37,827 bases of DNA from Bacteroidales bacterium. GTDB taxonomy: Bacteria > Bacteroidota > Bacteroidia > Bacteroidales > WCHB1-69. The translations under genes and the position numbers were made by a program. Every line of letters begins with the position of its first letter. The stretch's first letter is position 1. Positions 25,463 to 33,612 of this stretch are shown piece by piece. The stretch is taken from positions 1-37,827 of the forward strand of contig JAGBPE010000247.1 in the NCBI GenBank assembly GCA_017633495.1, written 5' to 3'. Under the pieces are notes generated by a model that was not told the origin of the DNA, searched no databases, and saw only the letters and a list, made by a program, of their open reading frames with translations.

Positions 25463-27328
25463 TTAGAGATTGTCTCCGCGTAACGCGCGGTAGCGGTTGC
25501 GCGCCTGCACCACGTAAAGACTGTCGCTATAGTCTTTCAGAATTTTCTGGTAATATTCCATTGCCTGCGTGATGTCTTTCAGGTAATATTCGTACAGCTC
25601 TGCCAGCTGGAAGGTCGCATCGTCGGCCAGAAGCTGGTCTCCGTACTTTTCAATCACCTCTTTCAGCAGTCTTTCAGCCTCAAGATAGTTTTTCTGCTTG
25701 ATGAGGATGAGCGCCTTTTGATAGAGCGCATCATCGACCAGAGAGCCAAACGGTGAGAGAATGATTACGGAATCAAGGGCTCTGAGCGCCTCGTCGTCCT
25801 TGTTCTGGAAAATCAGGAACTCAGCTTTAGCGTACATCTTCAAGGCTAAATTACCCTCGGAATTGCTGAAAAGCGCCATCGTGGTGTCGCTATCGTCCAG
25901 TTCTTCCTCTTCCTCCAAATTATCGGAAATCAGCATGGAAGAATAGATGGCGTCGTTGGCGATGAGTTTCGTGGTGGCGGCAGCAAGCACGTCCAGCTGA
26001 CTCTTCGCCCAGTTGAACTCCCCTATATAAAAGGAAAGCTTCGCGTTTTTGAACTTCGCCTCGTTGCCTAATACATCGTTGGGCATATCCTTATCCACTT
26101 GCGAATAGTTGAGCGAAGCATCCCAAATATTTCCCGTATATAACTGAACATCAGCAAGATCGATTTTGTACTGGTTTTTCTCCTTGGGGTCACGGGTAGC
26201 AGCCATCGCCTGATTGAGCACATCCATCGCCTCCTGCGGTTTATTGACGTAAAAGGCCAGCAGATGGGCATATTTACGGATCCAGTCCATCGTGCCGGAA
26301 TGAATACCGTTCTCTTCCAGCGCTTTTCGGAAATCCTGTTCCAGATTGATGGCATCCACCATTTTCACAGGTGAGGATTCAATAAGCTGCATATACTTGA
26401 CATCCAGGATTTTCATCTTCGCCTGCACATAGTTATGCGCCTCTTCGCCCTTCTTGATGATGTAATTCAATGCCTCAATGGCGATGTCATAATCGTGGTT
26501 GGCGGCCGCCACAGTAGCCAATTCGTAAGTGAAAATGCCCTCCGTTTTGAGCCGTTTGTCCAACGCTTTGGCCAAAACAAAAGCCTCCTCGTAATCCTTA
26601 TGCAATTGGCTGATCCAATACAACTCTTTGATACAAAGAATGTTGTTTGGATTTTTTTGAGAAAATTTCTGCAGTGCCGTGCGGATGTTCATGTACTGCG
26701 TGTTGTCCTCGTCATCCATCAGCAAGTCCTGAATAGCCGTCTGCACGTCATTCTGGTACTTCTCATTGTCGGTTTTGACCAACGAAATAATCTCATCCAC
26801 AATCTTGTCATTTTGATGGAGAAGCTTGTAGATGCTAATCAGATTTTTGGACAGATATTGTTCATTATCAAGGAGTTTACGACCTTTTAGGATGGCTTCA
26901 GCAGCGTAGTCGTACTTGCCGCGCGACATATAGGCGTTGTTCAGCTCACTGACGGCAGTCTCCTTCGCCTGCAGGTTTTTCAAACACTCTTGATAGATTT
27001 TTTCAGCTTTTGCATTGTCGCCTGCACGCTCATACACATAACCCAAATCCACTTTGTAACGCTGCACATTAGGGTAGGCTTTCACCTGTTTTTTCAGCAT
27101 TTTTTCCGCAGCGTCGTAGCGTTCCAGCTCCAAAAGGGCGTGATAATAATAATAGTAGATGTAGGAATCCGGCTTTTTGTTGTGGATTTTCTCAAAAAGC
27201 TCCACAGCTTTGTCGTATTCCTTGTCGCGGTAATATTGCAAAGCAAGCTGCTCTTCCTGACTTTGCTGCGCAATAGCAGCACCGCCGCAAGAGAAGAGCA
27301 GCATGATGATAATGAACAGTCTTTTCAT
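25463..27328 (-). CDS. Secreted or periplasmic TPR-repeat protein
   Basis: A 621-residue protein with signal peptide residues 1-21 (CGGAAIAQ). Tetratricopeptide-like helical pairs are spread along the length: LALQYYRDKEYDKAVELFEK, then YHALLELERYDAAEKML, YVYERAGDNAKAEKIY, and at the C-terminus FQLAELYEYYLKDITQAMEY. The alpha-helical scaffold suggests protein-protein contacts, as in YfgC- or BamD-like assembly factors, but no catalytic domain is seen and the partner is unknown. It lies 6 nt after serS and is surely co-transcribed with it. It is convergent with the thioredoxin-esterase gene across only 4 nt. Confidence 0.85.
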   Translation of the reverse strand: MKRLFIIIMLLFSCGGAAIAQQSQEEQLALQYYRDKEYDKAVELFEKIHNKKPDSYIYYYYYHALLELERYDAAEKMLKKQVKAYPNVQRYKVDLGYVYERAGDNAKAEKIYQECLKNLQAKETAVSELNNAYMSRGKYDYAAEAILKGRKLLDNEQYLSKNLISIYKLLHQNDKIVDEIISLVKTDNEKYQNDVQTAIQDLLMDDEDNTQYMNIRTALQKFSQKNPNNILCIKELYWISQLHKDYEEAFVLAKALDKRLKTEGIFTYELATVAAANHDYDIAIEALNYIIKKGEEAHNYVQAKMKILDVKYMQLIESSPVKMVDAINLEQDFRKALEENGIHSGTMDWIRKYAHLLAFYVNKPQEAMDVLNQAMAATRDPKEKNQYKIDLADVQLYTGNIWDASLNYSQVDKDMPNDVLGNEAKFKNAKLSFYIGEFNWAKSQLDVLAAATTKLIANDAIYSSMLISDNLEEEEELDDSDTTMALFSNSEGNLALKMYAKAEFLIFQNKDDEALRALDSVIILSPFGSLVDDALYQKALILIKQKNYLEAERLLKEVIEKYGDQLLADDATFQLAELYEYYLKDITQAMEYYQKILKDYSDSLYVVQARNRYRALRGDNL

Positions 27329-27334
27329 CCGATT

Positions 27335-28606
27335 TTAGTCGATAATATCGAAACGGGTGTAAGGACGAAGCACTTCAGGAATGACGATGCCCTTTTCGGT
27401 CTGGTTGTTCTCCAGCAGGGCGGCCAACACGCGCGGCAAAGCAAGAGCGCTGCCGTTGAGCGTATGGGCGAGTTTCGTCTTACCTGTGGCATCTTTGTAT
27501 CTCAGTTTCAGGCGGTTAGCCTGATATGATTCGAAGTTGGAAACGGAGCTGACCTCCAGCCATTTCTGCTGGGCTTTGGAGTAGACCTCCAAGTCGTAGG
27601 TCAGTGCGGAGGTAAAGCTGATATCGCCACCACAGAGACGCAACACGCGGAACGGCAGACCGAGCTTCGTAAGCAACATCTTGCCGTGATTGGTCATCTC
27701 CTCCAGCGTTTCGTATGAGCGATCGGGGTGTTCGATGGTCACAATCTCGATTTTGTCGAACTGATGCAGACGGTTGAGACCGCGCACATCCTTACCGTAG
27801 GAACCAGCCTCGCGACGGAAACATGCGGAGTAGGCGCAATTCTTCAACGGAAAGTCGCTCTCTTTGAGAATTACATCGCGGTAGATGTTGGTAACGGGCA
27901 CCTCAGCGGTGGGAATCAAGTAGAAGTTGTCGACCTGACAGTGGTACATTTGTCCCTCTTTATCAGGCAGTTGGCCGGTACCGTATGCAGAATCCTCGTT
28001 CACCATGTAGGGCGGTTGAATCTCCACGAAACCGGCAGCGGTAGCTTCGTCAAGGAAGAAGTCAATGAGGGCACGTTGCAGACGAGCACCTTTGCCTTTG
28101 TAGACGGGGAAGCCGGCACCCGTAATCTTGGTACCGAGTTCAAAGTCGATGATGTCGTATTTCTTCACCAGTTCCCAGTGAGGCAGAGCGCCTTCGGGCA
28201 GGTTGGAATCATCACCTTGCTTGTAAACAATTTCGTTGTCCTCAGCGCCTTTTCCGGGTTTCACGGCGGCGTTGGGCAGATTGGGCAGCAGCACCATCTT
28301 GCTCTGCAGCAGCTCTTCCTGCTCCTGCAGTTTGGCGCGGTCGACACGCTCGCTCTCTTTCAAAGTGGCCATCTCAGCTTTGAGGGTTTCGGCCTCGTCG
28401 CGTTTGCCTTCTTTGAAAAGTTGTCCGATCTTCTTCGCACCCTGATTCTGGGCCATCAGATTGTCGTCGATTTTCTTCTTCAGGTTGCGGTTGTCGCTAT
28501 CTAATTCACGAATTTCAGCCACCAATTCCGTAGCATCGAAATTCTTAATTTTCAGTCTGTCAATAACTTCCTGTGGATTTTCTCTTAAAAGTTGAATCTG
28601 TAACAT
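27335..28606 (-). CDS. serS: Seryl-tRNA synthetase
   Basis: A 423-residue class II synthetase that charges tRNA-Ser (and tRNA-Sec) with serine. The N-terminal antiparallel coiled-coil arm, which clasps the tRNA, spans residues ~30-100 (ELDSDNRNLKKKIDD, ESERVDRAKLQEQEELL). Motif 2 is ACFRREAGSYGKDVRGLNR and motif 3 is LNGSALALPRVLAALLENNQ. The C-terminus PEVLRPYTRFDIID is typical. It is complete and is the first gene of a unit with the TPR protein. Confidence 0.96.
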   Translation of the reverse strand: MLQIQLLRENPQEVIDRLKIKNFDATELVAEIRELDSDNRNLKKKIDDNLMAQNQGAKKIGQLFKEGKRDEAETLKAEMATLKESERVDRAKLQEQEELLQSKMVLLPNLPNAAVKPGKGAEDNEIVYKQGDDSNLPEGALPHWELVKKYDIIDFELGTKITGAGFPVYKGKGARLQRALIDFFLDEATAAGFVEIQPPYMVNEDSAYGTGQLPDKEGQMYHCQVDNFYLIPTAEVPVTNIYRDVILKESDFPLKNCAYSACFRREAGSYGKDVRGLNRLHQFDKIEIVTIEHPDRSYETLEEMTNHGKMLLTKLGLPFRVLRLCGGDISFTSALTYDLEVYSKAQQKWLEVSSVSNFESYQANRLKLRYKDATGKTKLAHTLNGSALALPRVLAALLENNQTEKGIVIPEVLRPYTRFDIID

Positions 28607-28625
28607 CGTCTAAAAATTTAAGCCG

Positions 28626-28633
28626 CAAAGGTA
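28626..28633 (-). promoter_or_regulatory. Bacteroidota -7 element for serS
   Basis: Read on the minus strand this is TACCTTTG, an exact TAnnTTTG match, 19 nt before the serS ATG. Confidence 0.55.
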
Positions 28634-28672
28634 CATAATTTTCAAAAACAGTAGGGCAAAAAACAGATGCGA

Positions 28673-29563
28673 TTATTCGCGGACGTATGCCGTTTCGCGC
28701 AACATACGGAAATTCTCCGGTTCCACCTCATCGTGGATGAATTCGCGGGCGAGGCTCTCCTTGCCGTTGTCGTCATATTCGTATTCCGACCAGCCAGTAA
28801 TCTCCCCCTCTTTGTTGTACATGGTGTTCTTCACCACGCGGTCACCGTCGTAACTCATCGCGATGCGGCGATAGGAGTCCAAATCCTCTTCCACAATTTC
28901 GGTCTGGCGACCTTCTTCGTCAAAAGTACGCAAAACCTTGGCAATCAACATCATATCATAGTTATAGATAAGGTCTTTGATTCTGTCGCCATGCTCATTG
29001 TAGGTAAACTCTAAAGTACGGCGGTCGTTGTTCTGCACCTCATCGCGGGAGTAAACAGCCACTTGACCTTTCTCATTGTACTGATAATGATGGATATAGA
29101 GTGGATTGCCGTAATCGTCGTTTTCTGTCACCGTGTCGGGACGACCATTCACGTATGTGGTGGTTTTCTCTACATAGTCCAATTTCCCGTTCACGTAAAC
29201 CTCCTGCTTCACCGGCTGATTATCGGCATCGTAATAGTATTTGGTGACATATTCGTCAGAGGCATCACCATAATAGTTCGACTGCGCCACCAACTGATGC
29301 GCTTCATCGTATTGATTGACAGTTTTTTGCAACAGAATATGGTCTTGGTCATACTGTTCAGCCTGCAACAGCTCTCCATTGTCGTCGTACGTATTGACGG
29401 TCAGTGTGTTCAGAGAGCCATCGGGTTCGTAACGTTCCTCACGAATGATCCGACCTTGGTCGTCATATTCAGCGAAACCTTCCGTATATTCCACGGGTTC
29501 AATATCTTGCGCATCATATCCGACACGTTGGTATTCTTTCTTGATAATTTTTAACGTTTTCAT
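28673..29563 (-). CDS. Cytoplasmic YD-like repeat protein, function unknown
   Basis: A 296-residue acidic protein made almost wholly of imperfect units of about 20-23 residues built on Y-D/N-x-x-G: YDDQGRIIREERYEPDG, YDDNGELLQAEQYDQD, YDEAHQLVAQSNYYG, YYDADNQPVKQEVY, YNEKGQVAVYSRD, YNEHGDRIKDLIYN, YDDNGKESLA. These are like the beta-hairpins of RHS/YD or MORN-type repeats. RHS proteins are normally large and secreted, but this one has no signal peptide and no toxin tip. I chose the ATG at 29563 (MKTLKII), which lies after the promoter; a longer frame from 29629 starts upstream of that promoter. It stands alone between serS and pruA. Confidence 0.8.
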   Translation of the reverse strand: MKTLKIIKKEYQRVGYDAQDIEPVEYTEGFAEYDDQGRIIREERYEPDGSLNTLTVNTYDDNGELLQAEQYDQDHILLQKTVNQYDEAHQLVAQSNYYGDASDEYVTKYYYDADNQPVKQEVYVNGKLDYVEKTTTYVNGRPDTVTENDDYGNPLYIHHYQYNEKGQVAVYSRDEVQNNDRRTLEFTYNEHGDRIKDLIYNYDMMLIAKVLRTFDEEGRQTEIVEEDLDSYRRIAMSYDGDRVVKNTMYNKEGEITGWSEYEYDDNGKESLAREFIHDEVEPENFRMLRETAYVRE

Positions 29564-29586
29564 TTTCTTGCGTTTTAAATTTTGGG

Positions 29587-29594
29587 CAAAGATA
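29587..29594 (-). promoter_or_regulatory. Bacteroidota -7 element for the YD-like repeat gene
   Basis: Read on the minus strand this is TATCTTTG, an exact TAnnTTTG match, 23 nt before the ATG at 29563. It decides the shorter start. Confidence 0.55.
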
Positions 29595-29632
29595 CATTTT
29601 TTAGGCGAAAGGGAACAGACTAAAGGCAATAG

Positions 29633-29661
29633 AAAAAGGCGACCCGTGAGAGCCGCCCTTT
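29633..29661 (-). terminator. Probable terminator after pruA
   Basis: On the minus strand, AAAGGGCG pairs with CGCCTTT, with one bulged G and an ~11-nt loop, and the stem runs into a short T-tract. It lies 21 nt after the pruA stop. Confidence 0.6.
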
Positions 29662-29682
29662 ATCGTATTATCAATCAATGGA

Positions 29683-31308
29683 TTATCCAAGGAACGGATA
29701 GCCGTAATCGGTTGCAGGAACGTAGGTTTCCTTGATGCAACGAGAGCTGATCCAGCGGACAAGGTTGAGCATACTGCCGGCCTTGTCGTTGGTGCCGGAT
29801 GCACGTGCACCGCCGAAGGGTTGGCAACCCACAACAGCGCCTGTCGGCTTGTCGTTGATGTAGAAGTTACCGGCGCAGTGACGCAAAATGTTCTCAGCTT
29901 GGATGATAGCGTAACGGTCGCGGGCGATGATAGAGCCGGTGAGAGCGTACGGAGAGGTCTCGTCGCAAACGTGCAACATCTCTTCGTATTTGTCATCCTC
30001 ATAGACGTACACCGTGATGACCGGTCCGAAGATCTCCTCGCGGATAGACTCGTAATCCGTGGTCTTAGCCAGGATGATAGTGGGCTCCACGAAGTAACCG
30101 ACAGACTTGTCGTAGTTACCGCCGAGCACGATTTCAGCATCCTTGGAAGCCTTTGCGCGATCGATGTAACCAGCGATATTGTCGAAAGATTTCTCATCGA
30201 TGACGGCATTCACGAAGTTGGAGAAGTCGCGAACATCACCCATCTTCACGGTCTTCATCATATCTTTAATATGTTTCAGCGTATCAGCCCAAATGGATTT
30301 GGGAACATAGGCGCGAGATGCAGCTGAACATTTCTGACCTTGGTACTCGAAAGCGCCGCGGAGGATAGCCACTGCCAACTCGCGTGTGGGAGCGGTCTTA
30401 TGGGCGAAGATGAAGTCCTTACCACCGGTCTCACCCACAATCTTCGGATAGGTATTATAGATGTCGATGTTTTCACCGATGAGTTTCCAGAAGCTCTTGA
30501 AGGTGCCGGTGCTGCCGGTGAAGTGGATACCAGCCAAGTGCGGTGACTTGAAGGCCACGTCGCTGATAACGGAACCGCTGCCGGGCAGGAAGTTGATGAC
30601 GCCGTCGGGAAGACCAGCCTCCTGGAGGAGTTTCATCAGGTAGTAGTTGGAGAGGATAGCCGTAGTGGACGGTTTCCAGATGGTAACGTTACCCATCAAA
30701 GCGGGAGCCACGTTCAGGTTCAGCGCGATAGAGGTGAAGTTGAACGGGGTGATGGCATATACGAAACCTTCCATGCCGCGATACTCGTTGCGGTTGAGAG
30801 TAGCGTGATCGGAAATCGGTTGTTGGCTATAGAGCTGAGAAGCGAAATAGGTGTTGAAACGCAGGAAGTCGATAGCCTCGCACGGGCAGTCGATTTCAGC
30901 CTGCATCGGGCTCTTGCCCTGTCCCAGCATACAAGATGCATTCAGGATGTAGCGATATTTGGTGGCGAGCAGTTCAGCGGCCTTCATCATAATGGAAGCA
31001 CGTTGGATCCAAGGGGTCTCTTCCCAACCCTTCTTAGCTGCCATTGCAGCGTCGATGGCCATTTGGACCTCTTTCTTGCCCACTTTGTGATATTTAGCCA
31101 GCACGTGGTTGTGCTCGGTAGGCATCACCACCTGACCCATATCGCCAGTTTTCACCTCTTTTCCACCGATGATCAGCGGAATTTCAATTTCCTGATTATA
31201 TTGTCTTTCTAATTCTTTTTGCAATAATGCTCTTTCCGGCGTACCGGGTGCATAAGAGAAAACCGGTTCATTTTGCGGTTCTCTGAATACATAATTGGCG
31301 TTGTTCAT
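29683..31308 (-). CDS. pruA: L-glutamate gamma-semialdehyde (1-pyrroline-5-carboxylate) dehydrogenase
   Basis: A 541-residue NAD-dependent aldehyde dehydrogenase that oxidises glutamate semialdehyde to glutamate in proline and ornithine breakdown. Catalytic Cys327 is in YQGQKCSAASRAY and the general-base Glu293 is in KIVGETGGKDF. NAD-site segments are TPFNFTSIALNLN, WKPS and HFTGSTGTFKSFW. The ~540-residue length and the EYQGQKCSA motif are those of the P5C dehydrogenase group rather than general ALDHs. It is the stand-alone form: no proline dehydrogenase domain or putA/prodh gene is present. Confidence 0.94.
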   Translation of the reverse strand: MNNANYVFREPQNEPVFSYAPGTPERALLQKELERQYNQEIEIPLIIGGKEVKTGDMGQVVMPTEHNHVLAKYHKVGKKEVQMAIDAAMAAKKGWEETPWIQRASIMMKAAELLATKYRYILNASCMLGQGKSPMQAEIDCPCEAIDFLRFNTYFASQLYSQQPISDHATLNRNEYRGMEGFVYAITPFNFTSIALNLNVAPALMGNVTIWKPSTTAILSNYYLMKLLQEAGLPDGVINFLPGSGSVISDVAFKSPHLAGIHFTGSTGTFKSFWKLIGENIDIYNTYPKIVGETGGKDFIFAHKTAPTRELAVAILRGAFEYQGQKCSAASRAYVPKSIWADTLKHIKDMMKTVKMGDVRDFSNFVNAVIDEKSFDNIAGYIDRAKASKDAEIVLGGNYDKSVGYFVEPTIILAKTTDYESIREEIFGPVITVYVYEDDKYEEMLHVCDETSPYALTGSIIARDRYAIIQAENILRHCAGNFYINDKPTGAVVGCQPFGGARASGTNDKAGSMLNLVRWISSRCIKETYVPATDYGYPFLG

Positions 31309-31355
31309 AATGATTCTTTGTTCTTAATTTTATGTTAGGGAATAAAATTTCGGTG

Positions 31356-31363
31356 CAAAAATA
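31356..31363 (-). promoter_or_regulatory. Bacteroidota -7 element for pruA
   Basis: Read on the minus strand this is TATTTTTG, an exact TAnnTTTG match, 47 nt before the pruA ATG, in the gap after the small membrane protein gene. It gives pruA its own transcript. Confidence 0.55.
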
Positions 31364-31386
31364 CAAAAAAATTATTCAGACGGACA

Positions 31387-31899
31387 TTAGTACGCCCATT
31401 TTTGCATATCGGCCTTCAAAATGTGGATAGCCATCTCCACCACGGGCTTTTCGGCAGCCACAGAAAGAAGGGTTTCCGCAAACTCGCGACTGTCGGCATC
31501 CTTGTCAAAGTCACCGGCCACAGTGTTGATGATGCTCTCAATGTCGGTTTTAGCGTCTACGATCTTCTCCCACACAACGTCGGAGATGTAAATCTGCTGC
31601 GAGAGGTTGTGTTCAAATTCGCTGCGGATGGCCATAAGCAGCAGGTTTTGCTCTTGGGAAACAGTGAGTCCGACGGCGTGGATACGCAGCACCAGCTGAT
31701 TGGGGTCGATGCGTTCAAGAAAGAGCGCCATACGTTCGTATGCCTGCAGACGCAACGGCAGCACTACCGAGTGGTTCTTCTTGCCACTTGCCAACGCAGC
31801 GATTTTCGCTTTCGCTTCCATTATCATCTTTGTAATATAGACGGCCCCTGCAACCATCACCACAATTCCTGCTAAAATGCAAAATCCTAATATGTTCAT
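31387..31899 (-). CDS. Small membrane-anchored conserved protein (possibly DUF7935-like)
   Basis: A 170-residue protein with one N-terminal membrane segment (residues 4-22, GFCILAGIVVMVAGAVYI), a short charged stretch (EAKAKIAALASGKK), then a helical cytoplasmic domain with LRLQAYERMALFLERIDPNQLVLR, EFEHNLSQQIYIS and VWEKIVDAK. The segment RLQAYERMALFLERI is familiar from small Bacteroidota proteins of unknown function; the DUF7935 assignment is from memory and tentative. The leader of its mRNA consists almost entirely of two heptameric repeat arrays. Confidence 0.75.
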   Translation of the reverse strand: MNILGFCILAGIVVMVAGAVYITKMIMEAKAKIAALASGKKNHSVVLPLRLQAYERMALFLERIDPNQLVLRIHAVGLTVSQEQNLLLMAIRSEFEHNLSQQIYISDVVWEKIVDAKTDIESIINTVAGDFDKDADSREFAETLLSVAAEKPVVEMAIHILKADMQKWAY

Positions 31900-31905
31900 A
31901 GTATT

Positions 31906-31932
31906 TTTAAGGTTTAGAGTTTAAGGTTTAAG
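31906..31932 (-). repeat. Heptameric repeat leader, CCTTAAA type
   Basis: On the minus strand the units are CTTAAA, CCTTAAA, CTCTAAA and CCTTAAA, ending 6 nt before the ATG at 31899. It is the same unit and the same position relative to the start as in the leaders at 3734 and 4725. Confidence 0.7.
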
Positions 31933-31935
31933 AAT

Positions 31936-31970
31936 AGCCAATTGCCAACAGCCAATAGCTAAAAGCCAAA
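31936..31970 (-). repeat. Second heptameric array, AGCCAAT type
   Basis: On the plus strand there are five 7-nt units: AGCCAAT, TGCCAAC, AGCCAAT, AGCTAAA and AGCCAAA. It adjoins the CCTTAAA-type array and lies between the -7 element and the ATG, so it is transcribed. A two-unit remnant with GGCTATTGGCT lies upstream of prfA near 16955-16966. Confidence 0.7.
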
Positions 31971-31979
31971 AACCGGCGG

Positions 31980-31987
31980 CAAAAGTA
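31980..31987 (-). promoter_or_regulatory. Bacteroidota -7 element for the small membrane protein gene
   Basis: Read on the minus strand this is TACTTTTG, an exact TAnnTTTG match, 80 nt before the ATG. The transcript leader would therefore be nearly all heptameric repeat. Confidence 0.55.
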
Positions 31988-32080
31988 CACATTATTCCCG
32001 AATAACGCAGTTAAAAATAAATTATTATTCAAATCCGGAAGATAGCTGTGGTTGTGCGCTCAAGTTACGCAAAAAAAGTG

Positions 32081-32088
32081 TATTTTCG
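32081..32088 (+). promoter_or_regulatory. Bacteroidota -7-like element for the MATE gene
   Basis: TATTTTCG is one base from TAnnTTTG, 27 nt before the TTG start at 32116. No -33 TTG is seen at the standard spacing. Confidence 0.45.
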
Positions 32089-32115
32089 CGGGCTTAAAAT
32101 ATAAGGTATAGAATA

Positions 32116-33513
32116 TTGGAAACGTTAGATAGAACAAAAGAACTCGAAACGAAAGATATTGGGCATCTGTTGTGGATTTATGCCCTTCCCGCGGTAATCA
32201 GCCAAGTTATCGCTTCTGTATATAACATTGTGGACCGTGTCTTCATTGGGCGCGGTGTGGGTGCGTTAGCCATTGCCGGATTGGTCATCACGATGCCGCT
32301 GATGAACATCATCCACGCTTTCGGCGCCTTGATTGGCGTAGGATCCGCTTCGCGAATGTCTATTGTTTTGGGCAAAAAAGACAACGAATGGGCGGAAAAC
32401 ATATTAGGCAACAGCTTGATTTTTACAGTATTACTGGGAACTTGTGTCATTACGTTTTGTTACCTCTTCTTGGACAAAATCCTGATGATGTTCGGTGCAA
32501 CAGCCGAAACGATTGCCTACGCCCGCGAGTACATGATCTATATTCTGCCGGGCATGTTTCTGATTACAGTGGCGTTCAACCTCACCGGTTTGATTCGCGC
32601 ATCGGGCTATCCCACCAAAGCGATGCTGATTATGGCGGGAGGCGCCATCCTCAACATGATTCTCGACCCCATCTTCATCTTTGCATTGGATATGGGTATC
32701 AAAGGTGCTGCTATTGCCTCCACGATTTCCATTTTCTGTATGGCGGTGGTCGCCATTCTGCATTTCGTGCAGCCGTCGTCGTTCATCCGTTTCAAAGCGC
32801 ACGCTTGGAAGCCGAAAGGCTATATCTTCAAGAATATCACCATGATAGGTATGAGTCCGTTCCTGATGAACTTGGCCGCTGCCGGAGTGGTTGCCATCCT
32901 CAACAGTCAGCTGCTGCGTTACGGTGGCGACTACGCAGTGGGGGCTTACGGCATCTGCAACACATACGGTAACTTCCTGGTTCTCGTGATTATAGGCGTT
33001 TGTCAGGGTATGCAGCCTATCGCCGGATACAACTACGGTGCGGGCCACGGACACCGACTCAAACACGTTTACGGACTGACCATGTGGATCTGCGTGGCCA
33101 TCGGTCTGGCGGGCAGTGTGATTTCCTGCCTCATTCCGAGCACGATGATGCGCGCCTTCACCACCGACTCACACCTTATCGAACTGGGCCGCGTTGCCTT
33201 GCGTTACAGCATGGTGATGTTCCCGCTCATCGGCTTCACCATCGTCAACTCTAACTTCTTCCAATCCATCGACAAACCGTGGGTAGCGATTGTCACCAGC
33301 CTTTCCCGCCAGGTTATCTTCCTGGTTCCGATGAGCATCCTCATCCCGATGCTCTACGTGAAACTCGGCTGGAACGGCCTCAACGGTGTCTGGATTTCCC
33401 TCACAATCTCCGATGTCCTCGGAGCCGTCCTCGCCGCCATCCTACTCTACACCCAACGAGACGTTTTCTCCATCTCAAACGAAGAAACGAATAATCAAAA
33501 TATAATTCCTTGA
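32116..33513 (+). CDS. MATE-family multidrug/sodium antiporter
   Basis: A 465-residue inner-membrane protein with about twelve membrane segments in two homologous halves. Early family motifs are ALPAVISQVIASVYNIVDRVFIGRG and GVGSASRMSIVLGKKD; the second half opens with ITMIGMSPFLMNLAAAG and has QGMQPIAGYNYGAG. MATE proteins export drugs or metabolites in exchange for Na+ or H+; the substrate is not predictable. The start appears to be TTG at 32116 (METLDRTKEL): there is no in-frame ATG before residue 60 and a start there would remove the first membrane segments. The TGA stop and the last two codons lie inside the third copy of the three-hairpin element. Confidence 0.9.
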   Translation: METLDRTKELETKDIGHLLWIYALPAVISQVIASVYNIVDRVFIGRGVGALAIAGLVITMPLMNIIHAFGALIGVGSASRMSIVLGKKDNEWAENILGNSLIFTVLLGTCVITFCYLFLDKILMMFGATAETIAYAREYMIYILPGMFLITVAFNLTGLIRASGYPTKAMLIMAGGAILNMILDPIFIFALDMGIKGAAIASTISIFCMAVVAILHFVQPSSFIRFKAHAWKPKGYIFKNITMIGMSPFLMNLAAAGVVAILNSQLLRYGGDYAVGAYGICNTYGNFLVLVIIGVCQGMQPIAGYNYGAGHGHRLKHVYGLTMWICVAIGLAGSVISCLIPSTMMRAFTTDSHLIELGRVALRYSMVMFPLIGFTIVNSNFFQSIDKPWVAIVTSLSRQVIFLVPMSILIPMLYVKLGWNGLNGVWISLTISDVLGAVLAAILLYTQRDVFSISNEETNNQNIIP

Positions 33514-33585
33514 GCAGTCTCGAAGAGACAAGACGCACGAAGTGCAATTAACCCCACATAAGCGACGAAGGAGCGCAATGTGGGG
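33501..33585 (+). repeat. Three-hairpin dispersed element, copy 3
   Basis: Hairpin 1 is GTCTC/GAGAC (33517-33529, loop GAA), covarying with GCCTC/GAGGC of the other copies. Hairpin 2 is GCAC/GTGC around GAA. Hairpin 3 is CCCCACAT (33552-33559) with ATGTGGGG (33578-33585), a fully paired version of copy 2's wobble; its interior is re-arranged and 4 nt longer. The MATE stop codon is the TGA of the conserved CCTTGA. It ends 27 nt before the tatD start. Confidence 0.85.
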
Positions 33586-33612
33586 TCGAAAATGAAACAC
33601 GAAGAGAAAAAA

